From contig ALYF01000003.1 of assembly GCA_000293845.2 (NCBI GenBank), forward strand, positions 248,001-312,000: a DNA stretch of 64,000 nucleotides. The letters are read 5' to 3'. How positions within the stretch are numbered: position 1 is the first letter of the stretch; each line of letters begins with the position of its first letter. The position numbers and the translations under genes are program-made. Under the pieces are notes generated by a model. It saw only the letters and a program-made list of their open reading frames with translations, was not told the origin of the DNA and ran no database searches. This DNA comes from an alpha proteobacterium IMCC14465 (lineage in GTDB: Bacteria; Pseudomonadota; Alphaproteobacteria; RS24). Of this stretch, positions 38,535-47,625 are shown in pieces.

Positions 38535-40256
38535 ATGATGATGAAACACGCTAATATGACGCGAAACATACCGCGCGCCCTTATAATGGCACTCATGTCA
38601 GGCTGGATGACAGCTTGTGCCAGCAATACCGGCACTGGCGATCTCGGCAAGAGTTCAGGTAACGGGACACAAGGCACGGTTTATGAACTGCCCTCCACTT
38701 TTGGAAATTCGGCCTCAGGAACTTCACCTTCTGGAGCGCTGGCCTATCGCATTGTCGAAAACACCAAAGCGTTTTTGCGCGCCTTACCCGAAACCAGCAA
38801 TCAACCCACAGCATTTGAAAGCCAATCTGACAACCTCCCCAAAGAAAACAGGCTGAAAGTCATGAATGATGGACGCATACGCGTCGGGCTTTTACTGCCT
38901 TTCGAGTCGGGTAATGAAGGCGTCAATGAAGTCGCGACAGATCTTTTTAACGCTGCCCAGCTGGCTGTATTTGACATAAACCGTCCCGAAATCACGCTTA
39001 TTGTTAAGCCTACAAATGGGACAAAAAAAGGCGCGGTTAGAGCCGCACGCGCCGCCCTTAACGAGGGTGCGCAAATTATTATCGGCCCTGTTTTTGCCGA
39101 CTCCGTTCGTGCCGTCACCCCCATTACAACATCAGCTAATGTGCCCTTGATAGCTTTCTCCAATGACCGCTCTGTTGCCAATCAGGGCGTCTGGCTTATC
39201 GGATTCCTGCCTGAACAAAATCTGGAACGGATTATCGAGACCGCCAGACTCGAGGGTAAGGAGCGCTTTGCCGCCCTCATTCCCGAAACACCCTATGGGC
39301 AAAGAATTGCCGCCGCGCTTGAGCCGACAGTCACGCGCTATGGTGGTGAGCTTGTTCAAGTGGAATATTATCAAGAAGAAGCGCAATCCATGTTCGACCC
39401 GGTTCAGAAGCTGGCTCAATATGATGACCGGAAAATCGCCAAGGAAGAAGAAATGGCGCGCCTGATGGAAGAGGCCCGCCTGCTATTACCGGACACGCCA
39501 GAGGAAGAATTTAACAAGGCGCTGGCAGAAAAAGCGCCAGAACTCTTTGCTCAGATACAAGAACTTGAGCGCCGCGAAACCTTCGGCGAATTGCCTTTTG
39601 ATGCCGTCATTCTGCCTGAAGGCGGGGTGAAGTTAAGAAGCCTTGCACCACTATTGCCTTATTTTGACGTTGACCCGCGTGAGGTAAAATTTCTCGGCAC
39701 TGGCTTGTGGGATGACCCGCAGCTTGGTCAAGAACCACCCCTTGTTGGCGGTTGGTATGCCGCGCCCGACCCCGGGGGCTGGAAAGCCTTTTCAGGGAGA
39801 TACAAAAAAGTCTACGGGCAGAAGCCGCGACGCATCGCCAGCCTCGCTTATGATGCCATCAGTCTGACTGCCGCGCTTTCTGCCATTAACACAGAGAACC
39901 CGTTCAAAGATACGGCGATGACAAATGCAGACGGCTTTTTGGGTATTGATGGTATTTTTCGCCTTAATGAAGATGGCCTCAATGAACGTGGTCTTGCTGT
40001 CCTTGAAGTCAGAAGGCGGAAAAACAAAGTCGTGACGCAAGCGCCCGACAGTTTTGTGCAAATTGACCGCACCAAGCAGAATTTCAATGCGCTGTTCTTG
40101 TCCAAAAATTTAGAAACAGAAATCCAAACGGAAATCCAAACAGATGAAGGCGTGATTTTTCTAGACTCAGGCGATCAACAACTCAGCAACCAGCCTATCG
40201 AGGACGAGGCGACCATCATGCGTGGCGACGAGCCTGTCGTGCCTATCCTCCAATAA
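38535..40256 (+). CDS. LpoA-like penicillin-binding protein activator lipoprotein
   Basis: Predicted lipoprotein of 573 residues. The signal (ALIMALMSGWMTACASNTG) has a Cys near residue 28, and the next 80 residues are Ser/Thr/Gly-rich. A periplasmic ligand-binding (type I) domain follows from about 115 (RVGLLLPFESGNEGVNEVATDLFNAAQLAV, IIGPVFADSVRAVTP, FLPEQNLERII, ALIPETPYGQRIAAAL). The N-terminal helical-repeat domain of E. coli LpoA is absent. A coiled Glu-rich insert sits near 300-350. The last 30 residues overlap hemW on the other strand, and a 12-bp repeat gives EIQTEIQT. Neighbourhood rsmI-yraN-dolP supports the call. Confidence 0.85.
   Translation: MMMKHANMTRNIPRALIMALMSGWMTACASNTGTGDLGKSSGNGTQGTVYELPSTFGNSASGTSPSGALAYRIVENTKAFLRALPETSNQPTAFESQSDNLPKENRLKVMNDGRIRVGLLLPFESGNEGVNEVATDLFNAAQLAVFDINRPEITLIVKPTNGTKKGAVRAARAALNEGAQIIIGPVFADSVRAVTPITTSANVPLIAFSNDRSVANQGVWLIGFLPEQNLERIIETARLEGKERFAALIPETPYGQRIAAALEPTVTRYGGELVQVEYYQEEAQSMFDPVQKLAQYDDRKIAKEEEMARLMEEARLLLPDTPEEEFNKALAEKAPELFAQIQELERRETFGELPFDAVILPEGGVKLRSLAPLLPYFDVDPREVKFLGTGLWDDPQLGQEPPLVGGWYAAPDPGGWKAFSGRYKKVYGQKPRRIASLAYDAISLTAALSAINTENPFKDTAMTNADGFLGIDGIFRLNEDGLNERGLAVLEVRRRKNKVVTQAPDSFVQIDRTKQNFNALFLSKNLETEIQTEIQTDEGVIFLDSGDQQLSNQPIEDEATIMRGDEPVVPILQ
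40119..40142. repeat. 12-bp in-frame tandem repeat near the end of the LpoA-like gene
   Basis: Two copies of gaaatccaaac(g/a) encode the EIQTEIQT stretch just before the region that overlaps hemW. Confidence 0.85.
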
Positions 40257-41333
40257 GCCTGCCGATATTAGGAAGTTTATTTTATCGCGCGTAGGGGCTT
40301 TTTCCGATTTCTCTGAAAGAGACACCCCCTCAACAAGACGCAGGCCGAACATAAGGCGTTCTTCAAAAACCTCTTCTTGCGACAATGGCTCAAGCGATGC
40401 GAGGCCATGCCCTTTCGTATCATCGCCTGTCGCCGCAAGCCATTCGGCTGGTTTTTTAATCCCAATTGAGGCGTGACGCTGACCGTCAATATCAACACGC
40501 CCATGCGCGCCGGGGCCGATGCCAATATAAGGCGCGCCCTGCCAACATTGAATATTATGTCGGCTCGCATGCCCCGGGCGGGCGTGATTAGAAACTTCAT
40601 AAGCCGCCAACCCTGCTTCATAACAGAGAGAAGTGGTGACATTATATAAGCCGACCTGCACATCCTCTTCCGGCACACTTAATCGCCCGGCCTGATATAA
40701 TTTGCCAAAATTCGTACCCTGCTCAATCGTCAACTGATAGGCCGACAGATGATCCGGTGTCAAAGCCAGCGCCATGGTTAATTCCGCCTGCCATGCGGTG
40801 ACGGTTTGGTCCGGACGGGCATAAATCATATCGAGAGACGCATAGTCAAAAACATCGCGCGCCAAGCTAAATGCCTCAACAGCATCGGCGGCACTATGCG
40901 TGCGCCCCAAAAATTTAAGCGCCGCATCATCTAGCGATTGCACGCCCATGGAAAACCGTGTCACGCCTGCACGTTTTAAATCCTCCAGCAAAGGCCGGCT
41001 TAACCCGACAGGGTTTGCCTCTAGCGTAATCTCCGCATCGGCCGCCAATCCCCAAACCGAAGACAGCTCATTTAAAACACCTTCAAGAATATCCGGGCGC
41101 ACAAGCGACGGCGTGCCACCGCCAAAAAACACACTCGTCACGGGATGCGCATAATCCGTCAACCTACCGAGATGTCGGATTTCAGCCGCATAGGCTTTTA
41201 GCCAATCATCCTGATTAACATTCTTGAAAACATGAACATTGAAATCGCAATAAGGGCAAATCGAAAGACAAAACGGCCAGTGAACATAAACGCCCAGCGC
41301 CGTTTTTGTTGAGACGTCTAGTCCTTCAGACAT
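40167..41333 (-). CDS. hemW: HemW-type radical SAM heme chaperone
   Basis: HemN-like radical-SAM protein thought to insert heme rather than oxidise coproporphyrinogen. 388 residues. N terminus [24 protein letters not shown] with the CxxxCxxC cluster motif, then [30 protein letters not shown] and [12 protein letters not shown]. The length and lack of the longer HemN N-terminal region favour HemW. The 3' end overlaps the LpoA-like coding region by 90 bp in antisense; the 5' end overlaps the rdgB stop by 16 bp. The rph-rdgB-hemW order is conserved in alphaproteobacteria. Confidence 0.93.
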   Translation of the reverse strand: MSEGLDVSTKTALGVYVHWPFCLSICPYCDFNVHVFKNVNQDDWLKAYAAEIRHLGRLTDYAHPVTSVFFGGGTPSLVRPDILEGVLNELSSVWGLAADAEITLEANPVGLSRPLLEDLKRAGVTRFSMGVQSLDDAALKFLGRTHSAADAVEAFSLARDVFDYASLDMIYARPDQTVTAWQAELTMALALTPDHLSAYQLTIEQGTNFGKLYQAGRLSVPEEDVQVGLYNVTTSLCYEAGLAAYEVSNHARPGHASRHNIQCWQGAPYIGIGPGAHGRVDIDGQRHASIGIKKPAEWLAATGDDTKGHGLASLEPLSQEEVFEERLMFGLRLVEGVSLSEKSEKAPTRDKINFLISAGLLEDRHDRLVATHDGRLVLDRLVAELLIA

Positions 41334-41953
41334 GCCGCGACAAGTTGTTGAAACGCTTCAGCCCGATGCGACATAGCGTGTTTTACATCCGGTTGAATTT
41401 CACCAAAAGTTTTCACCAGCCCGTCCGGCTGAAACACAGGATCATAGCCAAAGCCCATATCCCCACGGGGCGGCCAAACCAACGCGCCGAAAACCTTACC
41501 TTCAAAACTCTCACAATGTCCGTCAGGCCAAGCAAGCGTCAACGCACATACAAAATGAGCATCACGCGCGGCGTTTGGAATCCGCGTAAGCGCCTCTTCG
41601 ACCTTGCGCATGGCACGGTCAAAATCTCGCCCGGGCGTCTCGCCCTTATCGGGGTCGCCTTCTGCCCAACGCGCGGAATGAATGCCCGGCGCACCGCCCA
41701 GCGCGTCAACCGCCAAGCCACTATCATCTGCCAGCGCCGGAAGCCCCGCGGCCTGCGCCGCCGCAAGTGCTTTTAATTCTGCATTCGCAATAAAGGTATC
41801 ACCGGTTTCTTCCGGTTCAGGTAAGTTCAGCTCTGCGGCACTGATTGTTTCAATACCGAAAGCGGCAACCAGCTCATTAATCTCGCGCACCTTGCCGGCA
41901 TTATGGCTGGCAACGACAAGCTTTCCTGACATAATTTTCCGATTTTCAGACAT
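41318..41953 (-). CDS. rdgB: dITP/XTP pyrophosphatase RdgB
   Basis: Hydrolyses non-canonical purine triphosphates (dITP, XTP). 211 residues. N terminus [23 protein letters not shown] with the substrate loop, [40 protein letters not shown], and [12 protein letters not shown] near the C terminus. The ATG at 41953 is the second of two tandem copies of the initiation region; the first copy encodes only four codons. Confidence 0.95.
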   Translation of the reverse strand: MSENRKIMSGKLVVASHNAGKVREINELVAAFGIETISAAELNLPEPEETGDTFIANAELKALAAAQAAGLPALADDSGLAVDALGGAPGIHSARWAEGDPDKGETPGRDFDRAMRKVEEALTRIPNAARDAHFVCALTLAWPDGHCESFEGKVFGALVWPPRGDMGFGYDPVFQPDGLVKTFGEIQPDVKHAMSHRAEAFQQLVAACLKD

Positions 41954-41977
41954 TTTATCCCTCAGACATTTTATCCT
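41946..41977. repeat. 16-bp tandem duplication of the rdgB initiation region
   Basis: Two units, 15 of 16 bases identical. On the minus strand each reads GGATAAAATGTCTGA, containing a stop, a weak ribosome site and an ATG. The upstream unit carries the rph stop and a mini-frame ATG-TCT-GAG-GGA-TAA; the downstream unit carries the true rdgB start. Confidence 0.92.
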
Positions 41978-42702
41978 AAAGACTGTTTCTGCAACACGAC
42001 CAAATCCTGAATGCCGGCCTCAGCAAGCATCATAAGAGCCGAAAAGTCTTGCTGACTAAACGGTCTTTCTTCGGCAGTTGCCTGAACCTCGACAAGCGCG
42101 CCGCTTCCGGTCATGACAAAATTCGCATCGGCAATTGCGTTGCTGTCTTCTGCATAATCCAAATCCAACACAGGCTCATCCTTATAAATACCACATGAAA
42201 TTGCCGCCACATGGTCGCGAATAACAACCGCATTGGCATCAACAATTTTCTTAGCCTTCATCCAGTCCACCGCCTGGGAGAGCGCGACAAAAGCACCTGT
42301 AATAGAGGCCGTCCGTGTGCCGCCATCGGCTTGAAGCACATCACAATCAAGACTGATTTGATTTTCACCCAGCGCGGCAAGGTCAGTCACGGCACGAAGC
42401 GAGCGCCCAATAAGGCGTTGAATTTCTTGGGTGCGGCCTGATTGCTTACCTGCAGAAGATTCGCGGCGCATACGTTCAGATGTCGAGCGCGGCAACATGC
42501 CATATTCAGCCGTGACCCAGCCCGTACCGCCATTTCTGAGCCATGGCGGAACACGTGTTTCAACACTTGCGGTACATAAGACATGCGTATCGCCCGCCTT
42601 AATCAAACAGGACCCTTCGGCATGTTTGGCAACGCCCGTCTCGAGAGTGACGGATCGCAATTGATCATATTGGCGCCCTGATGGTCTTGTCATTTGAGTC
42701 AT
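41971..42702 (-). CDS. rph: Ribonuclease PH
   Basis: Phosphorolytic 3'-5' exoribonuclease that trims tRNA precursors. 243 residues. N terminus [109 protein letters not shown], and [20 protein letters not shown], all typical. ATG at 42702 has AGGA six bases upstream; ATG at 42693 is an alternative. The stop lies within the duplicated rdgB initiation region. Confidence 0.96.
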   Translation of the reverse strand: MTQMTRPSGRQYDQLRSVTLETGVAKHAEGSCLIKAGDTHVLCTASVETRVPPWLRNGGTGWVTAEYGMLPRSTSERMRRESSAGKQSGRTQEIQRLIGRSLRAVTDLAALGENQISLDCDVLQADGGTRTASITGAFVALSQAVDWMKAKKIVDANAVVIRDHVAAISCGIYKDEPVLDLDYAEDSNAIADANFVMTGSGALVEVQATAEERPFSQQDFSALMMLAEAGIQDLVVLQKQSLG

Positions 42703-42789
42703 TTACAGTCCTGTTCGTTGAAATCTGAGAATTAAGTCACTTGTTTAACGGTTGGGCAGGGCATCAGCAAGGGTGAATAAACCCTAAAG

Positions 42790-42818
42790 GTTGAACTCGC
42801 GCTTCATAACTCCTAAAT
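42790..42818 (+). promoter_or_regulatory. Candidate sigma-32 promoter of grpE
   Basis: GTTG-N18-CCTAAAT resembles the alphaproteobacterial heat-shock consensus CTTG-N17/18-CYTATNT with one mismatch in each box and the same 18-bp spacing as the dnaK promoter. It lies 55 bp before grpE. Confidence 0.4.
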
Positions 42819-42837
42819 AGAGTGAACTAAAGTCATA

Positions 42838-42865
42838 GCAGATAATTTAGGGCAGATAATTTAGG
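42838..42865. repeat. Perfect 14-bp tandem repeat before grpE
   Basis: Two copies of gcagataatttagg end at the grpE ribosome binding site. The duplication therefore doubles an AGG-containing segment just before the start. Confidence 0.9.
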
Positions 42866-42872
42866 GAATAAA

Positions 42873-43562
42873 ATGATGAGTCACGAAAACGACACCGGAA
42901 GCAATCCTGAAGATCAGGAAACCCCTAAAGCTGAAACAAACGCGCCAGAGGTAGATGCTGAAGTCATGCCAAAACATGAGGCTTCTCAACAAACTGGTAA
43001 AGAGGCTGATAAGGAGACTGGTGATGCGTCGGGTGACGAAACGGCGGAAATAAGAGACGTCTCCACCGAAGAGCCGCCCGTCACCAAAGAGGCCGAACAA
43101 ATAGACCCAGAACAGCAAATCGCCGAACTGAGTGAGCAGATGCTTCGTCTTGCAGCTGAGCTTGAAAACACGCGCCGCCGCGCCGAGCGTGATAAGTCCG
43201 ATGCGCTCAGATATGGCGTGACAGGTTTTGCCCGCGATATGGTGTCAGTTGGCGATAATCTGACCCGCGCCCTGAACGCTATTGAAGAAACGGACCGCGA
43301 CGGGCTATCGGATAATATGGTTAATCTGCTGGAAGGTGTTGCCGCCACCCAGCGCGACCTTATGGCGGCACTTCAACGCAATGGCGTGAAACCGATTGTC
43401 CCCGAAGGAGATAAATTTGACCCCAATTTTCACGAAGCCATGTATGAAGCTCCCGGCACAGGGCAAGAGAGTGGCATAATTATTGAAGTTGTGGAAATCG
43501 GCTATATGATTGGTGAACGCCTGTTACGCCCTGCAAAAGTTGGCGTTGCAAAAGACGGCTAA
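42873..43562 (+). CDS. grpE: Heat-shock nucleotide exchange factor GrpE
   Basis: Nucleotide exchange factor for DnaK. 229 residues. A long acidic, low-complexity N terminus (about 1-80) leads into the coiled-coil EQQIAELSEQMLRLAAELENTRRRAERDKSDALRYGVTGFARDMV. The beta-domain follows (VKPIVPEGDKFDPNFHEAMYEAPG, IGYMIGERLLRPAKVGVAKD). ATG at 42873 is followed by a second ATG; AGGG is six bases upstream. hrcA, which often precedes grpE, is not present between rph and grpE. Confidence 0.95.
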   Translation: MMSHENDTGSNPEDQETPKAETNAPEVDAEVMPKHEASQQTGKEADKETGDASGDETAEIRDVSTEEPPVTKEAEQIDPEQQIAELSEQMLRLAAELENTRRRAERDKSDALRYGVTGFARDMVSVGDNLTRALNAIEETDRDGLSDNMVNLLEGVAATQRDLMAALQRNGVKPIVPEGDKFDPNFHEAMYEAPGTGQESGIIIEVVEIGYMIGERLLRPAKVGVAKDG

Positions 43563-43576
43563 CTTCTCACCCCTTC

Positions 43577-44197
43577 TTAGGCAGGGTTTACACGCCTTAA
43601 CGTCAGATTTACCCGACCACCGCCTTCAATATAATCCCCGATAAGCGTCGAAGATTCCGGCATGATGCGGTCAATACCATGAAAACCTAGGCGCGACTCG
43701 CCTTGAAGGACGACCACATCGCCGGAATTGAGCTTCACTGACTGCGTTGGGCCTTTTCTGGTTTTCCCACCCACCCGAAAACGTGCCGAGTCGCCGAGAG
43801 AAAAAGACAAAACAGGAAAGTTTTTATCAATCTCGTCACGATCTTGATGCAACCCCATTTTCGCCCGTGACCCTTGATATAAATTAATCAGGCAACATTC
43901 GGCAGGCACATCCAGACCGGTTAAATCTGCCCATGCCGTTTGCAAAATATCCGGCAAAGGCGGCCACACCTCGCCTGTTTCTGGGTGCGTTTCCTGATAG
44001 CGATAGCCCTTAATATCGGAAACCCAGCCAAGCGGTCCGGCATTTGTCATAACAATCGACCAAGGCTGACCTGTGCGCGGCATGCGGGGCTTAAAAAACG
44101 GCGCGGCGGCGATAATCGGCATCAATGCATCAAGAACAGCCCTTTGCTGGGGCGGTGACCAGTATTCGGGGATATATTTTGCATGATTTAAATCCAT
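43577..44197 (-). CDS. alkB: Alpha-ketoglutarate-dependent dioxygenase AlkB
   Basis: Fe(II)/2-oxoglutarate enzyme reversing 1-methyladenine and 3-methylcytosine lesions. 206 residues from MDLNHAKYIPEYW. Iron ligands His and Asp are in KMGLHQDRDE and the second His in GFHGIDR; the oxoglutarate arginines are in RVNLTLRRV at the C terminus. WGYRYQ-like segment IKGYRYQETHPETGEVWPPLP is characteristic. ATG at 44197 was chosen over a TTG at 44209. Convergent with grpE and divergent from dnaK; the placement inside the chaperone locus is unusual. Confidence 0.94.
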   Translation of the reverse strand: MDLNHAKYIPEYWSPPQQRAVLDALMPIIAAAPFFKPRMPRTGQPWSIVMTNAGPLGWVSDIKGYRYQETHPETGEVWPPLPDILQTAWADLTGLDVPAECCLINLYQGSRAKMGLHQDRDEIDKNFPVLSFSLGDSARFRVGGKTRKGPTQSVKLNSGDVVVLQGESRLGFHGIDRIMPESSTLIGDYIEGGGRVNLTLRRVNPA

Positions 44198-44279
44198 AAA
44201 TGACACCAAAACTTGTCAAGACGCCTGATGACGCCTAATAACCCTTGCGGGAGGCCGATAAATTTTTTTAGGCGGCGGC

Positions 44280-44308
44280 CTTGTAGTCCCCCAACCTCCT
44301 TCTTATAT
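44280..44308 (+). promoter_or_regulatory. Sigma-32 (RpoH) heat-shock promoter of dnaK
   Basis: CTTG (44280-44283), an 18-bp spacer and CTTATAT (44302-44308) match the alphaproteobacterial RpoH consensus CTTG-N17/18-CYTATNT exactly. It implies a start near 44315 and a leader of about 150 nt. The leader opens with the hairpin GCCTT-GAAA-AAGGC (44321-44334). No CIRCE element is visible. Confidence 0.75.
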
Positions 44309-44406
44309 AAACCTCAAACAGCCTTGAAAAAGGCAAAACGTAAAACTGTTTCGGCTAGCCGTTGCTATTTCAAGGTTTTTGTTAGCCCGACGCAAATGAC
44401 AATACT

Positions 44407-44430
44407 AATTATTTAATTAATTATTTGATT
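44407..44430. repeat. 12-bp tandem repeat in the dnaK leader
   Basis: Two copies of aattattt(a/g)att, AT-rich, lie about 35 bp before the dnaK start. Confidence 0.75.
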
Positions 44431-44463
44431 AACTAGAGACGATTAAAGTGAATAGGTGGAACG

Positions 44464-46389
44464 ATGGGTAAAGTTATCGGAATTGATCTGGGAACCACAA
44501 ACTCCTGTGTGGCTGTTATGGACGGCAATACACCCCGTGTGATTGAGAATTCAGAAGGCGCAAGAACGACGCCTTCCATGGTTGGTTTTACAGAGGATGG
44601 CGAGCGCCTGGTCGGACAGCCCTCCAAACGACAAGCTGTCACCAACCCGACAGATACAGTATATGCCGTCAAAAGGCTGATTGGCAGAACCTTTAAAGAC
44701 CCCGCCACCCAAAAAGACATTGAAATGGTTCCCTTCACCATCTCGCCCGCAGATAATGGCGATGCATGGATTGAGGCGCGCGGTGAAAAATATTCACCCT
44801 CACAAATTTCTGCTTTCATCCTGCAAAAGATGAAAGAAACAGCTGAAGGCTATTTGGGGGAAACTGTTGATCAGGCCGTCATTACCGTGCCGGCTTATTT
44901 TAACGACTCCCAGCGCCAAGCCACCAAAGATGCCGGTAAAATTGCCGGTCTGGAAGTGCTGCGCATCATCAACGAACCCACAGCCGCAGCGCTTGCCTAT
45001 GGCATGGAGAAAAAAGAAGGTCAGACCATTGCCGTTTATGACCTTGGTGGCGGCACATTTGATGTCTCCATTCTTGAAATCGGCGATGGTGTTTTTGAGG
45101 TTAAAGCAACCAATGGGGATACCTTCCTCGGCGGTGAAGATTTCGATACCGTCATTTTGGACTATCTTGCTGAGACATTTCAGAAAGAGCAGGGCATTGA
45201 TCTGCGAGAAGACAAACTTGCACTCCAACGCCTTAAAGAAGCCGCTGAAAAAGCCAAGATTGAACTTTCCGCCTCTACCCAAACCGAGGTGAACCTGCCC
45301 TTTATTACGGCTGACCAATCCGGGCCAAAGCATCTGAACACCAAACTAACCCGCGCCGCACTTGAAGGCATGGTGGATGACCTTATCCAACGCACCAGAA
45401 AGCCGTGTGAAGAAGCCATGAGCGATGCGGGTATTTCTGCCGGTGAGATTGATGAAGTCGTTCTGGTTGGCGGGCAAACGCGTATGCCTAAAATCAGAGA
45501 ATTTGTGAAAAACGTCTTTGGCAAAGAGCCAAATATGAGCGTGAACCCTGATGAAGTTGTTGCTATGGGCGCTGCGATTCAGGCCGGCGTTTTACAAGGC
45601 GATGTTAAAGATGTTCTGTTGTTGGATGTAACACCGCTATCTCTGGGTATTGAAACCCTTGGCGGCGTTTTCACGCGTTTGATTGAGCGCAACACAACCA
45701 TCCCAACCAAGAAATCTCAAGTCTTCTCAACTGCCGAAGATAATCAGTCCGCCGTGACCATTGCCGTCTATCAAGGCGAGCGTGAAATGGCAAAAGATAA
45801 TAAGGCGTTGGGTCAGTTCAATCTTGAAGGCCTACCCTCCGCCCCGCGCGGCGTGCCACAAATCGAGGTTGCCTTCGACATTGACTCCAATGGTATTGTG
45901 AATGTCTCCGCGACCGATAAAGCCACCGGCAAAGAACAAGCCATTCGGATTGAAGCTTCGGGCGGCCTTTCTGATGATGATATCGAAAATATGGTCAAGG
46001 ATGCCGAGGCCAATGCCGAGGCGGATAAATCCCGCCGTGAGTCAGCCGAAGCCAGAAACAATGCTGAGAGCCTTATTCATGCGACGGAGAAAACGATTTC
46101 CGAAAATGAAGACAAAATTGAACTGGCTGATAAAGACGCCGCCGAGATTGCAATTTCCGATTTGCAGACAGCGCTGGAAGGTGAGGATTTGGAAGATATT
46201 AATGCCAAAGCTCAAGCCCTTAGCCAAGCCGCAATGAAAATTGGCGAAGCGGTTTACAAAGCCCAGCAAGAGGCCGAAGCGGCAGGCGATGCCGCATCCG
46301 ACGCTCAGTCAGATGGCGAAGATGTTGTCGATGCTGACTTTGAAGAAGTGAACGATGACGACTCAGATGATGAGCAGAAAGCGTCCTAA
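44464..46389 (+). CDS. dnaK: Molecular chaperone DnaK (Hsp70)
   Basis: ATP-driven Hsp70 chaperone. 641 residues, usual length. ATPase domain: [64 protein letters not shown]. Substrate-binding domain: [20 protein letters not shown] and [10 protein letters not shown]-like loop ([17 protein letters not shown]). A helical lid and the acidic tail ending VVDADFEEV follow. Start ATG at 44464 preceded by AGGTGG. Lies 56 bp before dnaJ, with which it forms the chaperone operon. Confidence 0.98.
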   Translation: MGKVIGIDLGTTNSCVAVMDGNTPRVIENSEGARTTPSMVGFTEDGERLVGQPSKRQAVTNPTDTVYAVKRLIGRTFKDPATQKDIEMVPFTISPADNGDAWIEARGEKYSPSQISAFILQKMKETAEGYLGETVDQAVITVPAYFNDSQRQATKDAGKIAGLEVLRIINEPTAAALAYGMEKKEGQTIAVYDLGGGTFDVSILEIGDGVFEVKATNGDTFLGGEDFDTVILDYLAETFQKEQGIDLREDKLALQRLKEAAEKAKIELSASTQTEVNLPFITADQSGPKHLNTKLTRAALEGMVDDLIQRTRKPCEEAMSDAGISAGEIDEVVLVGGQTRMPKIREFVKNVFGKEPNMSVNPDEVVAMGAAIQAGVLQGDVKDVLLLDVTPLSLGIETLGGVFTRLIERNTTIPTKKSQVFSTAEDNQSAVTIAVYQGEREMAKDNKALGQFNLEGLPSAPRGVPQIEVAFDIDSNGIVNVSATDKATGKEQAIRIEASGGLSDDDIENMVKDAEANAEADKSRRESAEARNNAESLIHATEKTISENEDKIELADKDAAEIAISDLQTALEGEDLEDINAKAQALSQAAMKIGEAVYKAQQEAEAAGDAASDAQSDGEDVVDADFEEVNDDDSDDEQKAS

Positions 46390-46445
46390 CAGACTTCCAA
46401 AAGCGGATGACTGTTTAACATGCGCTTTCACAGGAGTGCCTGACC

Positions 46446-47558
46446 TTGGAAAAACGAGACTATTACGAAACGCTGGGCGTTAGCCGCGACGCCGATGCGA
46501 CTGAGCTTAAAAAAGCCTATAGGGTTCTTGCCAAGAAATATCACCCCGACCTTAACCCAGGCGACGAGACAGCTGAAAAAAACTTCAAAGAAGCCAATGA
46601 AGCTTATGAATGCCTGAAAGATGCTGACAACCGCGCCGCCTATGACCGCTATGGCCACGCCGCATTCCAAAATGGCGGGCCGGGTGCGGCCGGTGCGGGG
46701 GGCGCGGGGTTTGGTGACTTTGGCTCCATGGGTGATATTTTTGAAGAATTCTTTGGCGGCAGAAGCCGCGGCCGTCGTCAGGCGGGCCCCAGTCGCGGCA
46801 ATGATTTACGCTACGACCTCGACATAGATCTGACCGAAGCCTTTAACGGTGTGTCCAAACAAATTGCCGTTACCGGCGCCGTTGGGTGTGAAAGCTGTAA
46901 AGGCAGTGGCGCGAAAAAAGGCACCGAACCTGTCACATGCGGCACATGTAACGGGCAGGGAACAGTGCGGGCGCAACAGGGCTTCTTCACGGTGGAAAGA
47001 ACCTGCCATAGTTGCGGCGGCGAAGGCCGGATGGTTAAAGACCCGTGCGGCGATTGCGGCGGGCGCGGTCATGTTCATAAGGAGCGTAATCTGTCCTTTG
47101 ATGTCCCTAAGGGTATTGAGGATGGTACGCGTATCCGGCTGAGTGGCGAAGGCGATGCCGGCGCGCGCGGTGGGCCGCGTGGTGACCTCTATGTCTTTAT
47201 CAGCATCCGTCCTCATAGCCTGTTACAAAGGGATGGCGCGGATTTATTCTGCCGTGTGCCAATTCAGATGACACAAGCCATATTGGGCGACGCTATTGAA
47301 GTGCCAATGCTTGATGGCAAAAAAGTAAAGCTCACCATTCCCGAAGGGGCGCAATCAGGCCAGCAATTCCGACTGCGCGGTAAAGGCATGCCTGTCTTGC
47401 GTAACCGCCATTTTGGCGATTTATACGTTCAAATCTCTGTAGAGATACCCAAGAAAATTTCTCGCAAGCAAAAAGGTTTGCTTAAAAAATTCGATGCTGA
47501 GAGCAAATCTGGACTTTATCCTGAAAGCGAAAAATTTCGCAAAAGCCTAGACGTTTAA
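46446..47558 (+). CDS. dnaJ: Molecular chaperone DnaJ (Hsp40)
   Basis: Co-chaperone stimulating DnaK ATPase. 370 residues. J domain (1-70) with HPD in [10 protein letters not shown], a Gly/Phe-rich linker, and four zinc repeats [32 protein letters not shown] (about 140-205). The C-terminal substrate domains are complete. The start is TTG at 46446: AGGAG lies nine bases upstream, the N terminus [11 protein letters not shown] fits the family, and the only nearby ATG (46420) is out of frame. Confidence 0.97.
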   Translation: MEKRDYYETLGVSRDADATELKKAYRVLAKKYHPDLNPGDETAEKNFKEANEAYECLKDADNRAAYDRYGHAAFQNGGPGAAGAGGAGFGDFGSMGDIFEEFFGGRSRGRRQAGPSRGNDLRYDLDIDLTEAFNGVSKQIAVTGAVGCESCKGSGAKKGTEPVTCGTCNGQGTVRAQQGFFTVERTCHSCGGEGRMVKDPCGDCGGRGHVHKERNLSFDVPKGIEDGTRIRLSGEGDAGARGGPRGDLYVFISIRPHSLLQRDGADLFCRVPIQMTQAILGDAIEVPMLDGKKVKLTIPEGAQSGQQFRLRGKGMPVLRNRHFGDLYVQISVEIPKKISRKQKGLLKKFDAESKSGLYPESEKFRKSLDV

Positions 47559-47625
47559 TCGCGCTGATTAAGACAGGCCGCGCTCAGCACTAGCCCTCAA
47601 TGCAAACCCCTGCTATTAAATCCAT

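Noticed and set aside
45180-45524. Minus-strand frames inside dnaK
   Set aside because: Antisense frames are common in dnaK; no ribosome site or motif supports them.
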